A stretch of 25,507 nucleotides of DNA from Candidatus Baldrarchaeota archaeon (GTDB lineage Archaea; Asgardarchaeota; Baldrarchaeia; Baldrarchaeales; DXJG01): the NCBI GenBank assembly GCA_030587435.1, contig JAUQZC010000156.1:1-25507 (forward strand). Direction: 5' to 3'. The notes beneath the pieces were generated by a model. The model ran no database searches and was not told the DNA's origin. It saw nothing but the letters and a program-made list of their open reading frames with translations. Position 1 is the stretch's first letter. The number at the start of each line of letters is the position of its first letter. This document shows, one piece after another, positions 7,259 through 14,006 of the stretch. Made by a program: the position numbers and the translations under genes.

Positions 7259-8401
7259 ATGATAAATGAAGTTTACATCTTATTTAATGATGAAAACCCT
7301 CTTGTACATGCAGTTCTAAGAAAAGACAATGTCCTAGATAGTAATGTAATAATGGATCTCCTAGAAATAGCTCGGAAAAACAATTTTAAGTTACAAGCTG
7401 TAACTATTCAAGACAAGCAGATTGTTTTTAAAAAAATGGGTAATTTCGTGGCAATTATAGTTGCCGATGAATTGGACGATAAAAAAATCCTAGAACATTA
7501 TGCAGAAAGAATTTTAAAACTATTTTCAGCGAAATACGGACCCGATCTAGAACATTGGAATGGGGACGTTAGCACGTTCAGCGAGTTCATAAAATCTGTT
7601 GAAAAAATAGTTCTTTCACCAAAAGGTGCTGTGAAAATAGTTTTCGTGGGAAGCCCTGGAGTCGGAAAAACAACTCTAATTAAGCTGTTAAGTGGAGAAG
7701 AAAATTTAGCGGGTAGATATATTCCGACCCTTGTAACCGATGTCAGGAAAATGACCGAAGTTTTAACTATCGATGGGGAATTTGATGTTTTTGTATGGGA
7801 TATTCCCGGTCAAGCTGTTTTTAAGGAACTGTGGAAATTATATCTAAAAGATGCTGATTTAATTGTCTTGGTAACGGACAGCACCGAGGAAGATTTACCA
7901 AGAGTACAAAGGTTAATGGAAGAAATAGAGAAAAAATACGCAAATGTTAAGGATAAAGCAACTATAATTGTTATTGCTAATAAACAGGACCTTCCAGGCG
8001 CTCTAAAACCTGAAGAGGTAGAAAATGCGTTAGGCATAAAAACTTACGGTTCAATCGCTATCGATAAGAGTTATCGCCCAAAGATTATGCAAGTACTTGC
8101 TGATACAGTTAAGGAAATTGCAAATAAGAAGTTGAAAGCAGCTGAAGAAAAGATAGGTGAAACGAAGAAATCAGATGAAGTACTTAAAATAATTAGAGAT
8201 GTTAGAGACGAGCTTATAAAGTATCTTCCAATCAACGACCCCATATTTATCAATATCGATTATTGGATAAAGTACTTAGCTAAAATAGGAGAAGTCAACG
8301 AAGAGGATTATCAGAGATTAGTTGGCGATATCAAATGTTGGCGGAAAACACTTGAAAAAGAAATAGAGAAATATCATATGAGTGCTAGACTACCATCATA
8401 A
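7259..8401 (+). CDS. Longin-fused small GTPase with C-terminal helical domain
   Basis: This protein has 380 residues. Residues 1-115 form a longin/roadblock-like domain (EVYILFNDENPLVHAVL and FVAIIVADELDDKKILEHY). Residues 126-290 form a Ras-superfamily G domain: G1 GSPGVGKTT (131-139), switch I Thr157 in PTLVT, G3 WDIPGQ (180-185) with the normal Asp181, G4 NKQD (241-244), and G5 SIAID (265-269). About 90 extra residues follow (291-380) as a charged helical domain that the first GTPase lacks; it includes a short Trp/Tyr patch (DYWIKYL). The motif set predicts full GTP binding. The gene is monocistronic on this strand, has its own promoter region, and converges on the prepilin peptidase gene with a 17-base overlap. 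It is probably part of the same GTPase circuit as 1142-1969. Confidence 0.9.
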   Translation: MINEVYILFNDENPLVHAVLRKDNVLDSNVIMDLLEIARKNNFKLQAVTIQDKQIVFKKMGNFVAIIVADELDDKKILEHYAERILKLFSAKYGPDLEHWNGDVSTFSEFIKSVEKIVLSPKGAVKIVFVGSPGVGKTTLIKLLSGEENLAGRYIPTLVTDVRKMTEVLTIDGEFDVFVWDIPGQAVFKELWKLYLKDADLIVLVTDSTEEDLPRVQRLMEEIEKKYANVKDKATIIVIANKQDLPGALKPEEVENALGIKTYGSIAIDKSYRPKIMQVLADTVKEIANKKLKAAEEKIGETKKSDEVLKIIRDVRDELIKYLPINDPIFINIDYWIKYLAKIGEVNEEDYQRLVGDIKCWRKTLEKEIEKYHMSARLPS

Positions 8402-9194
8402 TTCTTCTCAAAAGTTCTACAGCAACAAGCAAAGTATCGAAGAAAAGACTTAGCAAGAAACCAGCTGTGATTAGGGGCATTAGTGGTATAGCTATTGTTA
8501 CCCAAACCTTCTTAAAACCAGCTTTCTCAAGTTTTGAAAGTAGTTCTTCTCTGTTTTCAATGTCTTCTATCTTGAATGAAGCTTCTCTTAAGCAGATCTT
8601 ATTTTCCCTTACTTCAAGTAATGGAACATAGAAGGGATTCTGTTTTACTTTGTCCAGGTCTACTAGCATTCCACCGATAATCAACATACATTTTTGAAAA
8701 GAGGAAAGGTTTAGCTGTGAAAAATACAATTCTTCTCCTTTTAATAATCTAATTAAGTTTGAGAGCATAATAATTACCATGACTATTACAAGTAGGAAGA
8801 GCATGTTTGTAAGTGTTGGAAGAGCTATGGTAAGGGTTTTAAATAGCCAAGGATATTTTCCCGGAGCTATAGATGGGATCTGTGGGAAGAATGCTGCTAT
8901 GCATATGAAAGCGGGTAGCTCTGCTTCGCCGATCAGCTTAAGTAAGACTAATAGCAGGACTATTGTCCCGGGGATTACAACTGCAGTAAGTTCCATGAAT
9001 AAGAACTCTTTTAGGGGTATAAAGCGGTATCGAAGTCTAGCTAGGATAACGCCTATTGTTCCCATAAGTATCCAGGTTAGGTCGTGTACGGTTCTCGTCT
9101 TAAAATCTTGTATTGAAGCTATCACTAGAAAAATAAGACAAGTAAAGATAGAAATTGCTTCGAGGGTTTCCGTGGCTAAGATATTTATTCCCAT
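8385..9194 (-). CDS. Prepilin peptidase (A24/FlaK type) with Glu in the GxGD motif
   Basis: This protein has 269 residues and several membrane helices: about 12-28, 44-54, 68-87, 93-108, 126-147 and near the C-terminus. Its first catalytic site is QDFKTRTVHD with Asp30, as in archaeal prepilin/preflagellin peptidases. The second site, where GxGD or GGAD is expected before a membrane helix, reads GEAE (89-92), so the second catalytic Asp is Glu92. An inserted cytoplasmic segment of about 80 residues (roughly 150-235) precedes the last helices. The enzyme should cleave the class III signal peptides of the pilins encoded here at the membrane. A GGTG ribosome binding site precedes the ATG. It is the second gene after the KaiC-like gene at 9206-9910 (11-base gap), and it overlaps the GTPase gene tail to tail. 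Confidence 0.8.
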   Translation of the reverse strand: MGINILATETLEAISIFTCLIFLVIASIQDFKTRTVHDLTWILMGTIGVILARLRYRFIPLKEFLFMELTAVVIPGTIVLLLVLLKLIGEAELPAFICIAAFFPQIPSIAPGKYPWLFKTLTIALPTLTNMLFLLVIVMVIIMLSNLIRLLKGEELYFSQLNLSSFQKCMLIIGGMLVDLDKVKQNPFYVPLLEVRENKICLREASFKIEDIENREELLSKLEKAGFKKVWVTIAIPLMPLITAGFLLSLFFDTLLVAVELLRRIMMVV

Positions 9195-9205
9195 TTAAAG
9201 GCACC

Positions 9206-9910
9206 TTAGACTTTGCCGGCTGTTGTTATACGGAGTCCAAGCGGCGTTATCTCGTATGGAACAATGTATGGTATTTCTTCATTGACACCTTTCACTTTTA
9301 GTACTGAAAGTTGAAGCTTTTCTTTGGATAATATTAGATTGAATACGTTGTCTGCGTAGTGATAAATTAGTTCAGCTATTTTAGATGGTACAACTGTTTC
9401 TAAAAAGCTTAAAATGCAAATCGAAGAATGTTTCCTTACTTTAGATTTAAGTGAAAGTAGCAGTTTTATTATTTTTTCTTCAAGGTTTTTGGGCGCATCA
9501 ATGAAGAAGTAAGTTAGGGAATCTATAATTACACAGGAGCCTTGTTCTACATGTGGGAAAACGTAGAACTCAAAGACACTTTCAATGTCTGTTAAGACAC
9601 TATCTAGGATGCTTTCTGTTTCTTCTCCCGATAACAACCGATAAACATCAACAAATGTCCATTTATTTTGGTTTTGAAAGTTTTCAACACGAACATTGAA
9701 CACTTTAAGCATTTCAGAGAGTTCAGATGGTGACCTGTCTATTGCAATATACACTGTAGTTTTTCCCGTAGTTTTAATATAAGAGAGACCTATTTTCCCG
9801 ATGAAGGCGTAGTAAGCTGTTCCAGGTCTAAAAGAAACAGAGGTTACTGAAGCTTCAGGTATTCCTTTAATTCTTCCATCAAGAGGCGGATGCCCGGTTG
9901 GTACTATCAT
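9206..9910 (-). CDS. KaiC/FlaH-like protein with destroyed Walker A
   Basis: This protein has 234 residues with a RecA/KaiC fold pattern. Its start, MIVPTGHPPLDGRIKGIPEASV, corresponds to the G-x-x-x-LD-x-x-x-GG-x-x-x-GS entry of KaiC-like domains. Where the P-loop should stand it reads SFRPGTAYYAF, so the Gly-Lys-Thr is replaced by Ala-Tyr-Tyr. The Walker B-like strand CVIIDSLTYFF is kept. It is therefore probably unable to hydrolyse ATP and may act as a structural or regulatory subunit. It is related to FlaH/ArlH, the KaiC-like partner of the archaellum motor, and sits next to a prepilin peptidase, which fits a pilus or archaellum-like context. ATG start, with AGGTG upstream. It is divergent from the operon that begins at 10181. 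Confidence 0.75.
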   Translation of the reverse strand: MIVPTGHPPLDGRIKGIPEASVTSVSFRPGTAYYAFIGKIGLSYIKTTGKTTVYIAIDRSPSELSEMLKVFNVRVENFQNQNKWTFVDVYRLLSGEETESILDSVLTDIESVFEFYVFPHVEQGSCVIIDSLTYFFIDAPKNLEEKIIKLLLSLKSKVRKHSSICILSFLETVVPSKIAELIYHYADNVFNLILSKEKLQLSVLKVKGVNEEIPYIVPYEITPLGLRITTAGKV

Positions 9911-10050
9911 TTAACGACACCTACAAGTATTTTATGCGTATATCGCAAATTTCAATTGACTCAAATTTCTTTATTACACATAATAATTGGTTTAATTCAC
10001 CATTTACATTATTGATCAACTTTTATTTAATAGTTAATTTTTTATAATAT

Positions 10051-10069
10051 TTACTACAAAACTTAGTAA
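10051..10069. repeat. Small inverted repeat in the divergent intergenic region
   Basis: TTACTA and TAGTAA form 6-base arms around a 7-base spacer. They lie roughly midway in the 270-base gap 9911-10180, between the two divergent transcription units. Such a short repeat can arise by chance in AT-rich DNA. The rest of the gap shows only AT-rich sequence and the TATA box at 10109. Confidence 0.25.
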
Positions 10070-10108
10070 TAATAGTTACCATAACAAATACTCTACCGAG
10101 CACACAAA

Positions 10109-10116
10109 TATAAATT
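10109..10116 (+). promoter_or_regulatory. TATA box for the 10181-15911 operon
   Basis: TATAAATT, preceded by CACACAAA, is a good archaeal TATA box. Initiation would be near 10140, giving a leader of about 40 bases before the TTG at 10181, which has GGTGAC 6 bases upstream. Confidence 0.6.
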
Positions 10117-10180
10117 TAATGCTAACAAGAGAAGTGCAAACGCTCAATTAGCCGCTCACTACCCAAATTGGTGACTTAAA

Positions 10181-11140
10181 TTGGACGACTTAGAAAAAGA
10201 TGAAGTAATTAAAGATGAAATGATTGCACCCTTTATTACCGAATATATAAGCATAGATCCGAGCGTTTTTATTAGCGAATATGGTGCCTATACAGATAGA
10301 CTTGCCGCCGTTGTCAAAGCTGAGTCTGGAGAAGCATTATATCAAAGTTCTATTGCACCTCTTTTGATAGATAAAGAAAATTTCTTTGAACATCTATCTA
10401 ACATGGCAAGTTATCTAGACATAAAAGTTTATGCTGCAATACACACATTTCTTGACAAGTTATTCTATAAAAAGTTTAAAGCTGTTAGTTTAGATGCTGA
10501 AAAGCCACCTATTCCAGCTGTCGGCTTTATATGTCCAAACAGGAAGGGTTATTGGAGGTATTTAGCGGAAATACTCGTAGAAGTTACTAAGCTTCAAATA
10601 TCTGGGATATTTTTGCTTGACTTCAGATATCCTTGGAGAAGCTATTGCTTTTGTACAGAATGTATTAAAGACTTTAGGACCAGAGAAAATCTTCCAGTAT
10701 ATTTTCATTACGGATTATTAGAAGAAGAATCCGATACATACGAAAAATGGTTGAGATGGCGAAGCGAAATATTATATAATGCATTGGAAAGTTTAATTGG
10801 CCGCATGAACAGTTTAGGTAAAGAAGTTCCAATAATTTTGGAAGTTATTGTAGATCCGATTTCTAAAATGTCGGAGGGTGTTTTTGAATACTTTGGCCAG
10901 GACTTGAGAAAGCTCTCTAATCTGGTGAATGGTTTTCTCTTAAACATTTGTCCTTACAGTACACTCAATGAAGATGACATGAATGAAGAAGCATTTAAAG
11001 ATGTTATTTCAATAAATAAGCCAATGTATATGCTTTACACCAAGAAACTAAATAAATTTGACTTTAATATTCTTAAAAATATAGCTAAAATTGTAGATGC
11101 TAAAAAGATATTCATTAACGTAGCTCAAATCGTGAGTTAA
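10181..11140 (+). CDS. Putative TIM-barrel (glycoside-hydrolase-like) protein
   Basis: This protein has 319 residues and a TTG start with GGTGAC upstream. The pattern of alternating strands and helices includes PAVGFICPNRKGYWRYLAEI (about 111-130), SGIFLLDFRYPW (about 140-151) and YCFCTECIKDF (about 154-164). This is the arrangement seen in some glycoside-hydrolase-like TIM barrels, where an Asp-Phe-Arg strand end is followed by a Cys-x-Cys-x-x-Cys element and Phe. No signal peptide or membrane segment is seen, so it is likely cytoplasmic. The true substrate is unknown, and a non-catalytic role is possible. It is the first gene of the plus-strand operon that contains KaiC-like and coiled-coil genes, followed 20 bases later by the KaiC-like pseudo-ATPase. 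The TIM-barrel call is tentative. Confidence 0.55.
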   Translation: MDDLEKDEVIKDEMIAPFITEYISIDPSVFISEYGAYTDRLAAVVKAESGEALYQSSIAPLLIDKENFFEHLSNMASYLDIKVYAAIHTFLDKLFYKKFKAVSLDAEKPPIPAVGFICPNRKGYWRYLAEILVEVTKLQISGIFLLDFRYPWRSYCFCTECIKDFRTRENLPVYFHYGLLEEESDTYEKWLRWRSEILYNALESLIGRMNSLGKEVPIILEVIVDPISKMSEGVFEYFGQDLRKLSNLVNGFLLNICPYSTLNEDDMNEEAFKDVISINKPMYMLYTKKLNKFDFNILKNIAKIVDAKKIFINVAQIVS

Positions 11141-11160
11141 CAATTATTAAGGAGGTTAAT

Positions 11161-11925
11161 GTGTTGAAGAATATGTATAGCTTCGGGATCCCTGAACTTG
11201 ATGAAGCCTTGGGCGGCGGTCTTGAAGATGGAAGCGTAGCGATACTTGAGGACGAAATGGGGGTCTTCTCAGACATACTTTTGTCGTACTTCATTGCAAG
11301 AGGACTTAGAAGAGGAGACGACGTAATAGTTTTGTTAACAGAACATCCGATCCAGTATTACATAAATATGATTAATATTTTAGGTGTAAGAGCCGATGTT
11401 GCAATGGAAGTAGGGAAACTTGTGTTTATAGATGCATTTCTAAGTCCATTTACCGTTAGCAGATCTCTTCATAGAACTAAGTTTGCAATAAGAAATGTTG
11501 GTAGTCTAAGCGATATAAGGCAAACCTTGCAGGCTGCAATACAGTCTTTAGGTGAAACTAATAGAATTCGAATCGTTATCGATTCTCTTTCACAGTTTTT
11601 GCCCCCTATGACTCAGAGTCCGCAGCCCGCTGCAATATTTTTACAGCAACAACATGTTGAGAGAAATGAAAGAGGAGGAGTTCTTCTAGGACTAGTACAT
11701 GGAGATGGACATTCATTACACATTGTTAGAAGCATTGAATATATAGCGGATATAGTTTTAAGGATGCGGTTCTCTGAGACAGATAAAAGCAAAAAAGAAA
11801 TTTATCTTCAGGTTTTGAAGACCAATGATCCTTTGCTTTTCGAAAAACTGCAACATAAGATGTTTATATGTTCATATAAGCAAAATAGGTTGCTTATACA
11901 TGAGAAAGATAAGATAGTTATTTAA
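11161..11925 (+). CDS. KaiC-like pseudo-ATPase
   Basis: This protein has 254 residues. It opens with the typical KaiC-like entry FGIPELDEALGGGLEDGSVAI (about 8-28). The P-loop position reads LEDEMGVFSDILL, so the first Gly and the Gly-Lys are lost and only a Ser remains. The Walker B strand RIVIDSLSQF (about 138-147) is normal. A Gln-rich, Pro-rich segment follows (PPMTQSPQPAAIFLQQQHVE). The C-terminal part has the usual KaiC-like strands. ATP hydrolysis is unlikely; partner binding is more plausible. GGAGGT lies upstream, giving a choice between GTG 11161 and TTG 11164. It is followed within 15 bases by a coiled-coil gene and then by an intact KaiC-like gene, so an active/inactive pair in one complex is possible (inference). 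Confidence 0.75.
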   Translation: MLKNMYSFGIPELDEALGGGLEDGSVAILEDEMGVFSDILLSYFIARGLRRGDDVIVLLTEHPIQYYINMINILGVRADVAMEVGKLVFIDAFLSPFTVSRSLHRTKFAIRNVGSLSDIRQTLQAAIQSLGETNRIRIVIDSLSQFLPPMTQSPQPAAIFLQQQHVERNERGGVLLGLVHGDGHSLHIVRSIEYIADIVLRMRFSETDKSKKEIYLQVLKTNDPLLFEKLQHKMFICSYKQNRLLIHEKDKIVI

Positions 11926-11938
11926 TTGGGTGAAAAAA

Positions 11939-13243
11939 TTGAGTGAAAAGGCAACATTCCTAAAAATTTTAAGCAATATAAAGGACTTTAAAAATTCTGC
12001 TCTTAAACAGCTGTCACTTAGGCTATCTGAGATTATTCACGGGTTTTTAGCCGAAGCTAAACCATCATTTTCTTATAACGAAGTTAACACTCTTGCAGAA
12101 GACCTAAAAAATGAAGTTCTAAAATATTTTAGCAATATATACGAGGAATTGTTGAATGATGCCATATCATTTATTAAAACAGAATTGGAAAAATCTACTA
12201 GGCCCTCTGAAACCATAGAGCTCGCGGGGAAAGTAAACCAATTAAGTAACGTTATAAAGACGTTAGAAGACTTGCTTTCTTCCTCTTTAGGGATAAAAGT
12301 GGAAGAAGGTGAACTTATAGATAAGGTTAGAGAGCTTTTAGAAGTAAGCAGCAAAGCAGGAGAAATGGAGAACATTTTAAAAGAAAAAGAAAAGTTATTG
12401 GAAGATTTACAAAAAGAAGCTGATGACTTGAAGAAAAAATTGGCTAGTCTAGAGGAAGAACTTAACTCCACTAAAAAAGAAAAAAGTCAGTTAGAAGAAG
12501 AGAAGAAATCTCTAGGTGAGGAAATATCCAGTTTAAAAGAAAAAATATTTGAAAAAGACAACGAAATAGAGAAGTTAAGAACTACAAATGAAAAATTAAC
12601 TTCTGAGTTAGAAAAAATAAAAAATGAACTTACGAGGAAAACCGAAGATTATGAAAAAATGAAAGAAAAATTAGAAGAGGAAAAGAATTCATTAAGTAAA
12701 AAGATTTCTGATTTAGAGAGAGAATTACTAGAGAAGAAAGAAGAAGTAAGAAGATTAGAAAAAACCATTCAAGATTTGAGTTCCAGTGGGGATGCTCTTC
12801 AAAAAGAGTTATTAAAACTTAAAGATGAATTAGCTGAAAAGAATATACAAATAAGGAAGCTAGAAAGAGAACTAACTGAAAAAGATGCCGAGATAAGGAG
12901 ATTAAAAACCACAAACGAAGAATTGGTCTCTGAGCTAGAAAAGTTAAAGGAAGAGTTTGTAAAAGCAACAAAAGATTACGAAAGCATGAAAGAAAAATTA
13001 CAGCAACTAAGTGAGAACAGAGAACGATTATTATCGCTTTTCGATAAGTTAAGCAAACAACTTTCTTCTAGCCCCGAACTGCGATTGCTTTCATTTTTAA
13101 TGAATTTGAAGTCTCCATTAACTATAGAGGGAATAAGCAAATCGCTGGGAATAAGAATGGATGTAGTTAAAGAAAGCTTGAGAACACTTGAAGACTTAAG
13201 ACTTGTGAAAATAGAAAATAATAAGGTATTTCTAACACTATAG
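11939..13243 (+). CDS. Long coiled-coil protein with C-terminal winged helix
   Basis: This protein is about 434 residues from the TTG at 11939, which lies 5 bases after GGGTGA. A GTG at 11930 lies within that ribosome binding site and would give 437 residues. Numbering here is from 11930. It has an N-terminal helical head (1-115), a very long coiled coil (about 145-365, Lys/Glu/Leu heptads), and a C-terminal winged helix (about 383-437, with the helix-turn-helix TIEGISKSLGIRMDVVKESL). The coiled coil holds a repeated unit of about 48 residues at 202-249 and 311-358 that shares the core TTNE-x-L-x-SELEK. It resembles SMC-like or tether proteins only in composition. It lies between an inactive and an active KaiC-like gene. 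A scaffold linking them is a reasonable inference. Confidence 0.75.
   Translation: MSEKATFLKILSNIKDFKNSALKQLSLRLSEIIHGFLAEAKPSFSYNEVNTLAEDLKNEVLKYFSNIYEELLNDAISFIKTELEKSTRPSETIELAGKVNQLSNVIKTLEDLLSSSLGIKVEEGELIDKVRELLEVSSKAGEMENILKEKEKLLEDLQKEADDLKKKLASLEEELNSTKKEKSQLEEEKKSLGEEISSLKEKIFEKDNEIEKLRTTNEKLTSELEKIKNELTRKTEDYEKMKEKLEEEKNSLSKKISDLERELLEKKEEVRRLEKTIQDLSSSGDALQKELLKLKDELAEKNIQIRKLERELTEKDAEIRRLKTTNEELVSELEKLKEEFVKATKDYESMKEKLQQLSENRERLLSLFDKLSKQLSSSPELRLLSFLMNLKSPLTIEGISKSLGIRMDVVKESLRTLEDLRLVKIENNKVFLTL
12533..12676 (+). repeat. First copy of coiled-coil internal repeat
   Basis: This encodes residues 202-249 of the coiled-coil protein, counted from the GTG at 11930. It shares with the second copy EKD-x-EI-x-x-L-x-TTNE, SELEK, and a TxDYExMKEKL end. 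The two copies are 109 residues apart, and their DNA has drifted clearly, so the duplication is old. Confidence 0.6.
12860..13003 (+). repeat. Second copy of coiled-coil internal repeat
   Basis: This encodes residues 311-358 of the same protein and matches the first copy over TEKDAEIRRLKTTNE, SELEKLKEE, and KDYESMKEKL. The spacing keeps the heptad register plausible, because most of the intervening residues are also coiled coil. Confidence 0.6.
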
Positions 13244-13280
13244 CATCCCTATTTTAAAGAAATTAGGAAAGGTGATGAAC

Positions 13281-13976
13281 ATGGATCGCTATATTAAGCT
13301 AGGAATTAGTGAATTAGACGATATACTCCCTCTCATACCAAGAGGCTACTCGTTTCTCCTTTACGGTCCTTCTGGGGTGGGAAAGACCATATTTAGCCTT
13401 CAATTTATGTGTGACGGAATAAAAAAGTTTGATGAAAGAGGTGTATATTTTGTTTTGAAGGAATTCCCTAATGATTTAAGGTTTAAAGCCCTCTCTTTAG
13501 GTTTTGACGTAACTAAGATGGAAAAGGAGAACATGCTGATTATAGTTGACTGCTTTTCTAAAAGTATACCTATCAGGTCATCTGAGAAATTTGTTTCGGA
13601 CGGTACCGTCCATGGCATTTTAAGAGCATTGAAAAAAATTATTGAAAACGTTGGTAATGTTGACAGAGTTGTAATAGATCCTGTCTCGGTCATATTTGAG
13701 GAAGAAAAAGTCGAAAAGATTTCAAAATTATTGGCAGTATTTAGCCAATTAAAGATAACAAGCCTTTTGGTTTCTAGCGAAGAGCATGCAAAGACGCTAG
13801 AGCATCTTTGTCCTGGAGTATTTGAAATGACGCTAAAAAATAGAAACGGAAAAACCGAATATTCGCTTGTTATTAAAAAAATTGAGGGAATAAGGCAGCA
13901 AACTCCCATTTACTTCCCTTATAGAATCGTAAGAGGACGGGGAATCCACATTCTAAAGGCTAGTGAAAACACGTAA
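13281..13976 (+). CDS. KaiC/FlaH-like ATPase with intact Walker A
   Basis: This protein is about 231 residues from the ATG at 13281, which lies 5 bases after GGTGA at 13271-13275. A GTG at 13272 lies within the ribosome binding site, and an ATG at 13275 directly abuts it. The KaiC-like entry is LGISELDDILPLIPRGYS, with the GG replaced by PLIP. The P-loop is GPSGVGKT, and the Walker B strand is DRVVIDPVSVIFEE. It lacks the second catalytic domain of full KaiC and is close in size to FlaH/ArlH, which binds ATP and works with the FlaI motor ATPase. It is the only one of the three KaiC-like proteins in this window that keeps the ATP-binding Lys. It probably supplies the ATP-dependent regulator of the pilus machine, or of a complex with its two inactive relatives (inference). 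Confidence 0.85.
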   Translation: MDRYIKLGISELDDILPLIPRGYSFLLYGPSGVGKTIFSLQFMCDGIKKFDERGVYFVLKEFPNDLRFKALSLGFDVTKMEKENMLIIVDCFSKSIPIRSSEKFVSDGTVHGILRALKKIIENVGNVDRVVIDPVSVIFEEEKVEKISKLLAVFSQLKITSLLVSSEEHAKTLEHLCPGVFEMTLKNRNGKTEYSLVIKKIEGIRQQTPIYFPYRIVRGRGIHILKASENT

Positions 13977-14006
13977 ACTTAATCACGTAAATAGGTGAGA
14001 ATAACC

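Noticed and set aside
9911..10180. A small gene in the 270-base divergent gap
   Set aside because: The gap is very AT-rich with frequent stops in the frames examined and no start with a ribosome binding site; it reads as promoter sequence.
13400..13909. A minus-strand open frame of 169 codons
   Set aside because: It lies opposite the KaiC-like gene with intact Walker A and B motifs, and shows no domain or ribosome binding site.
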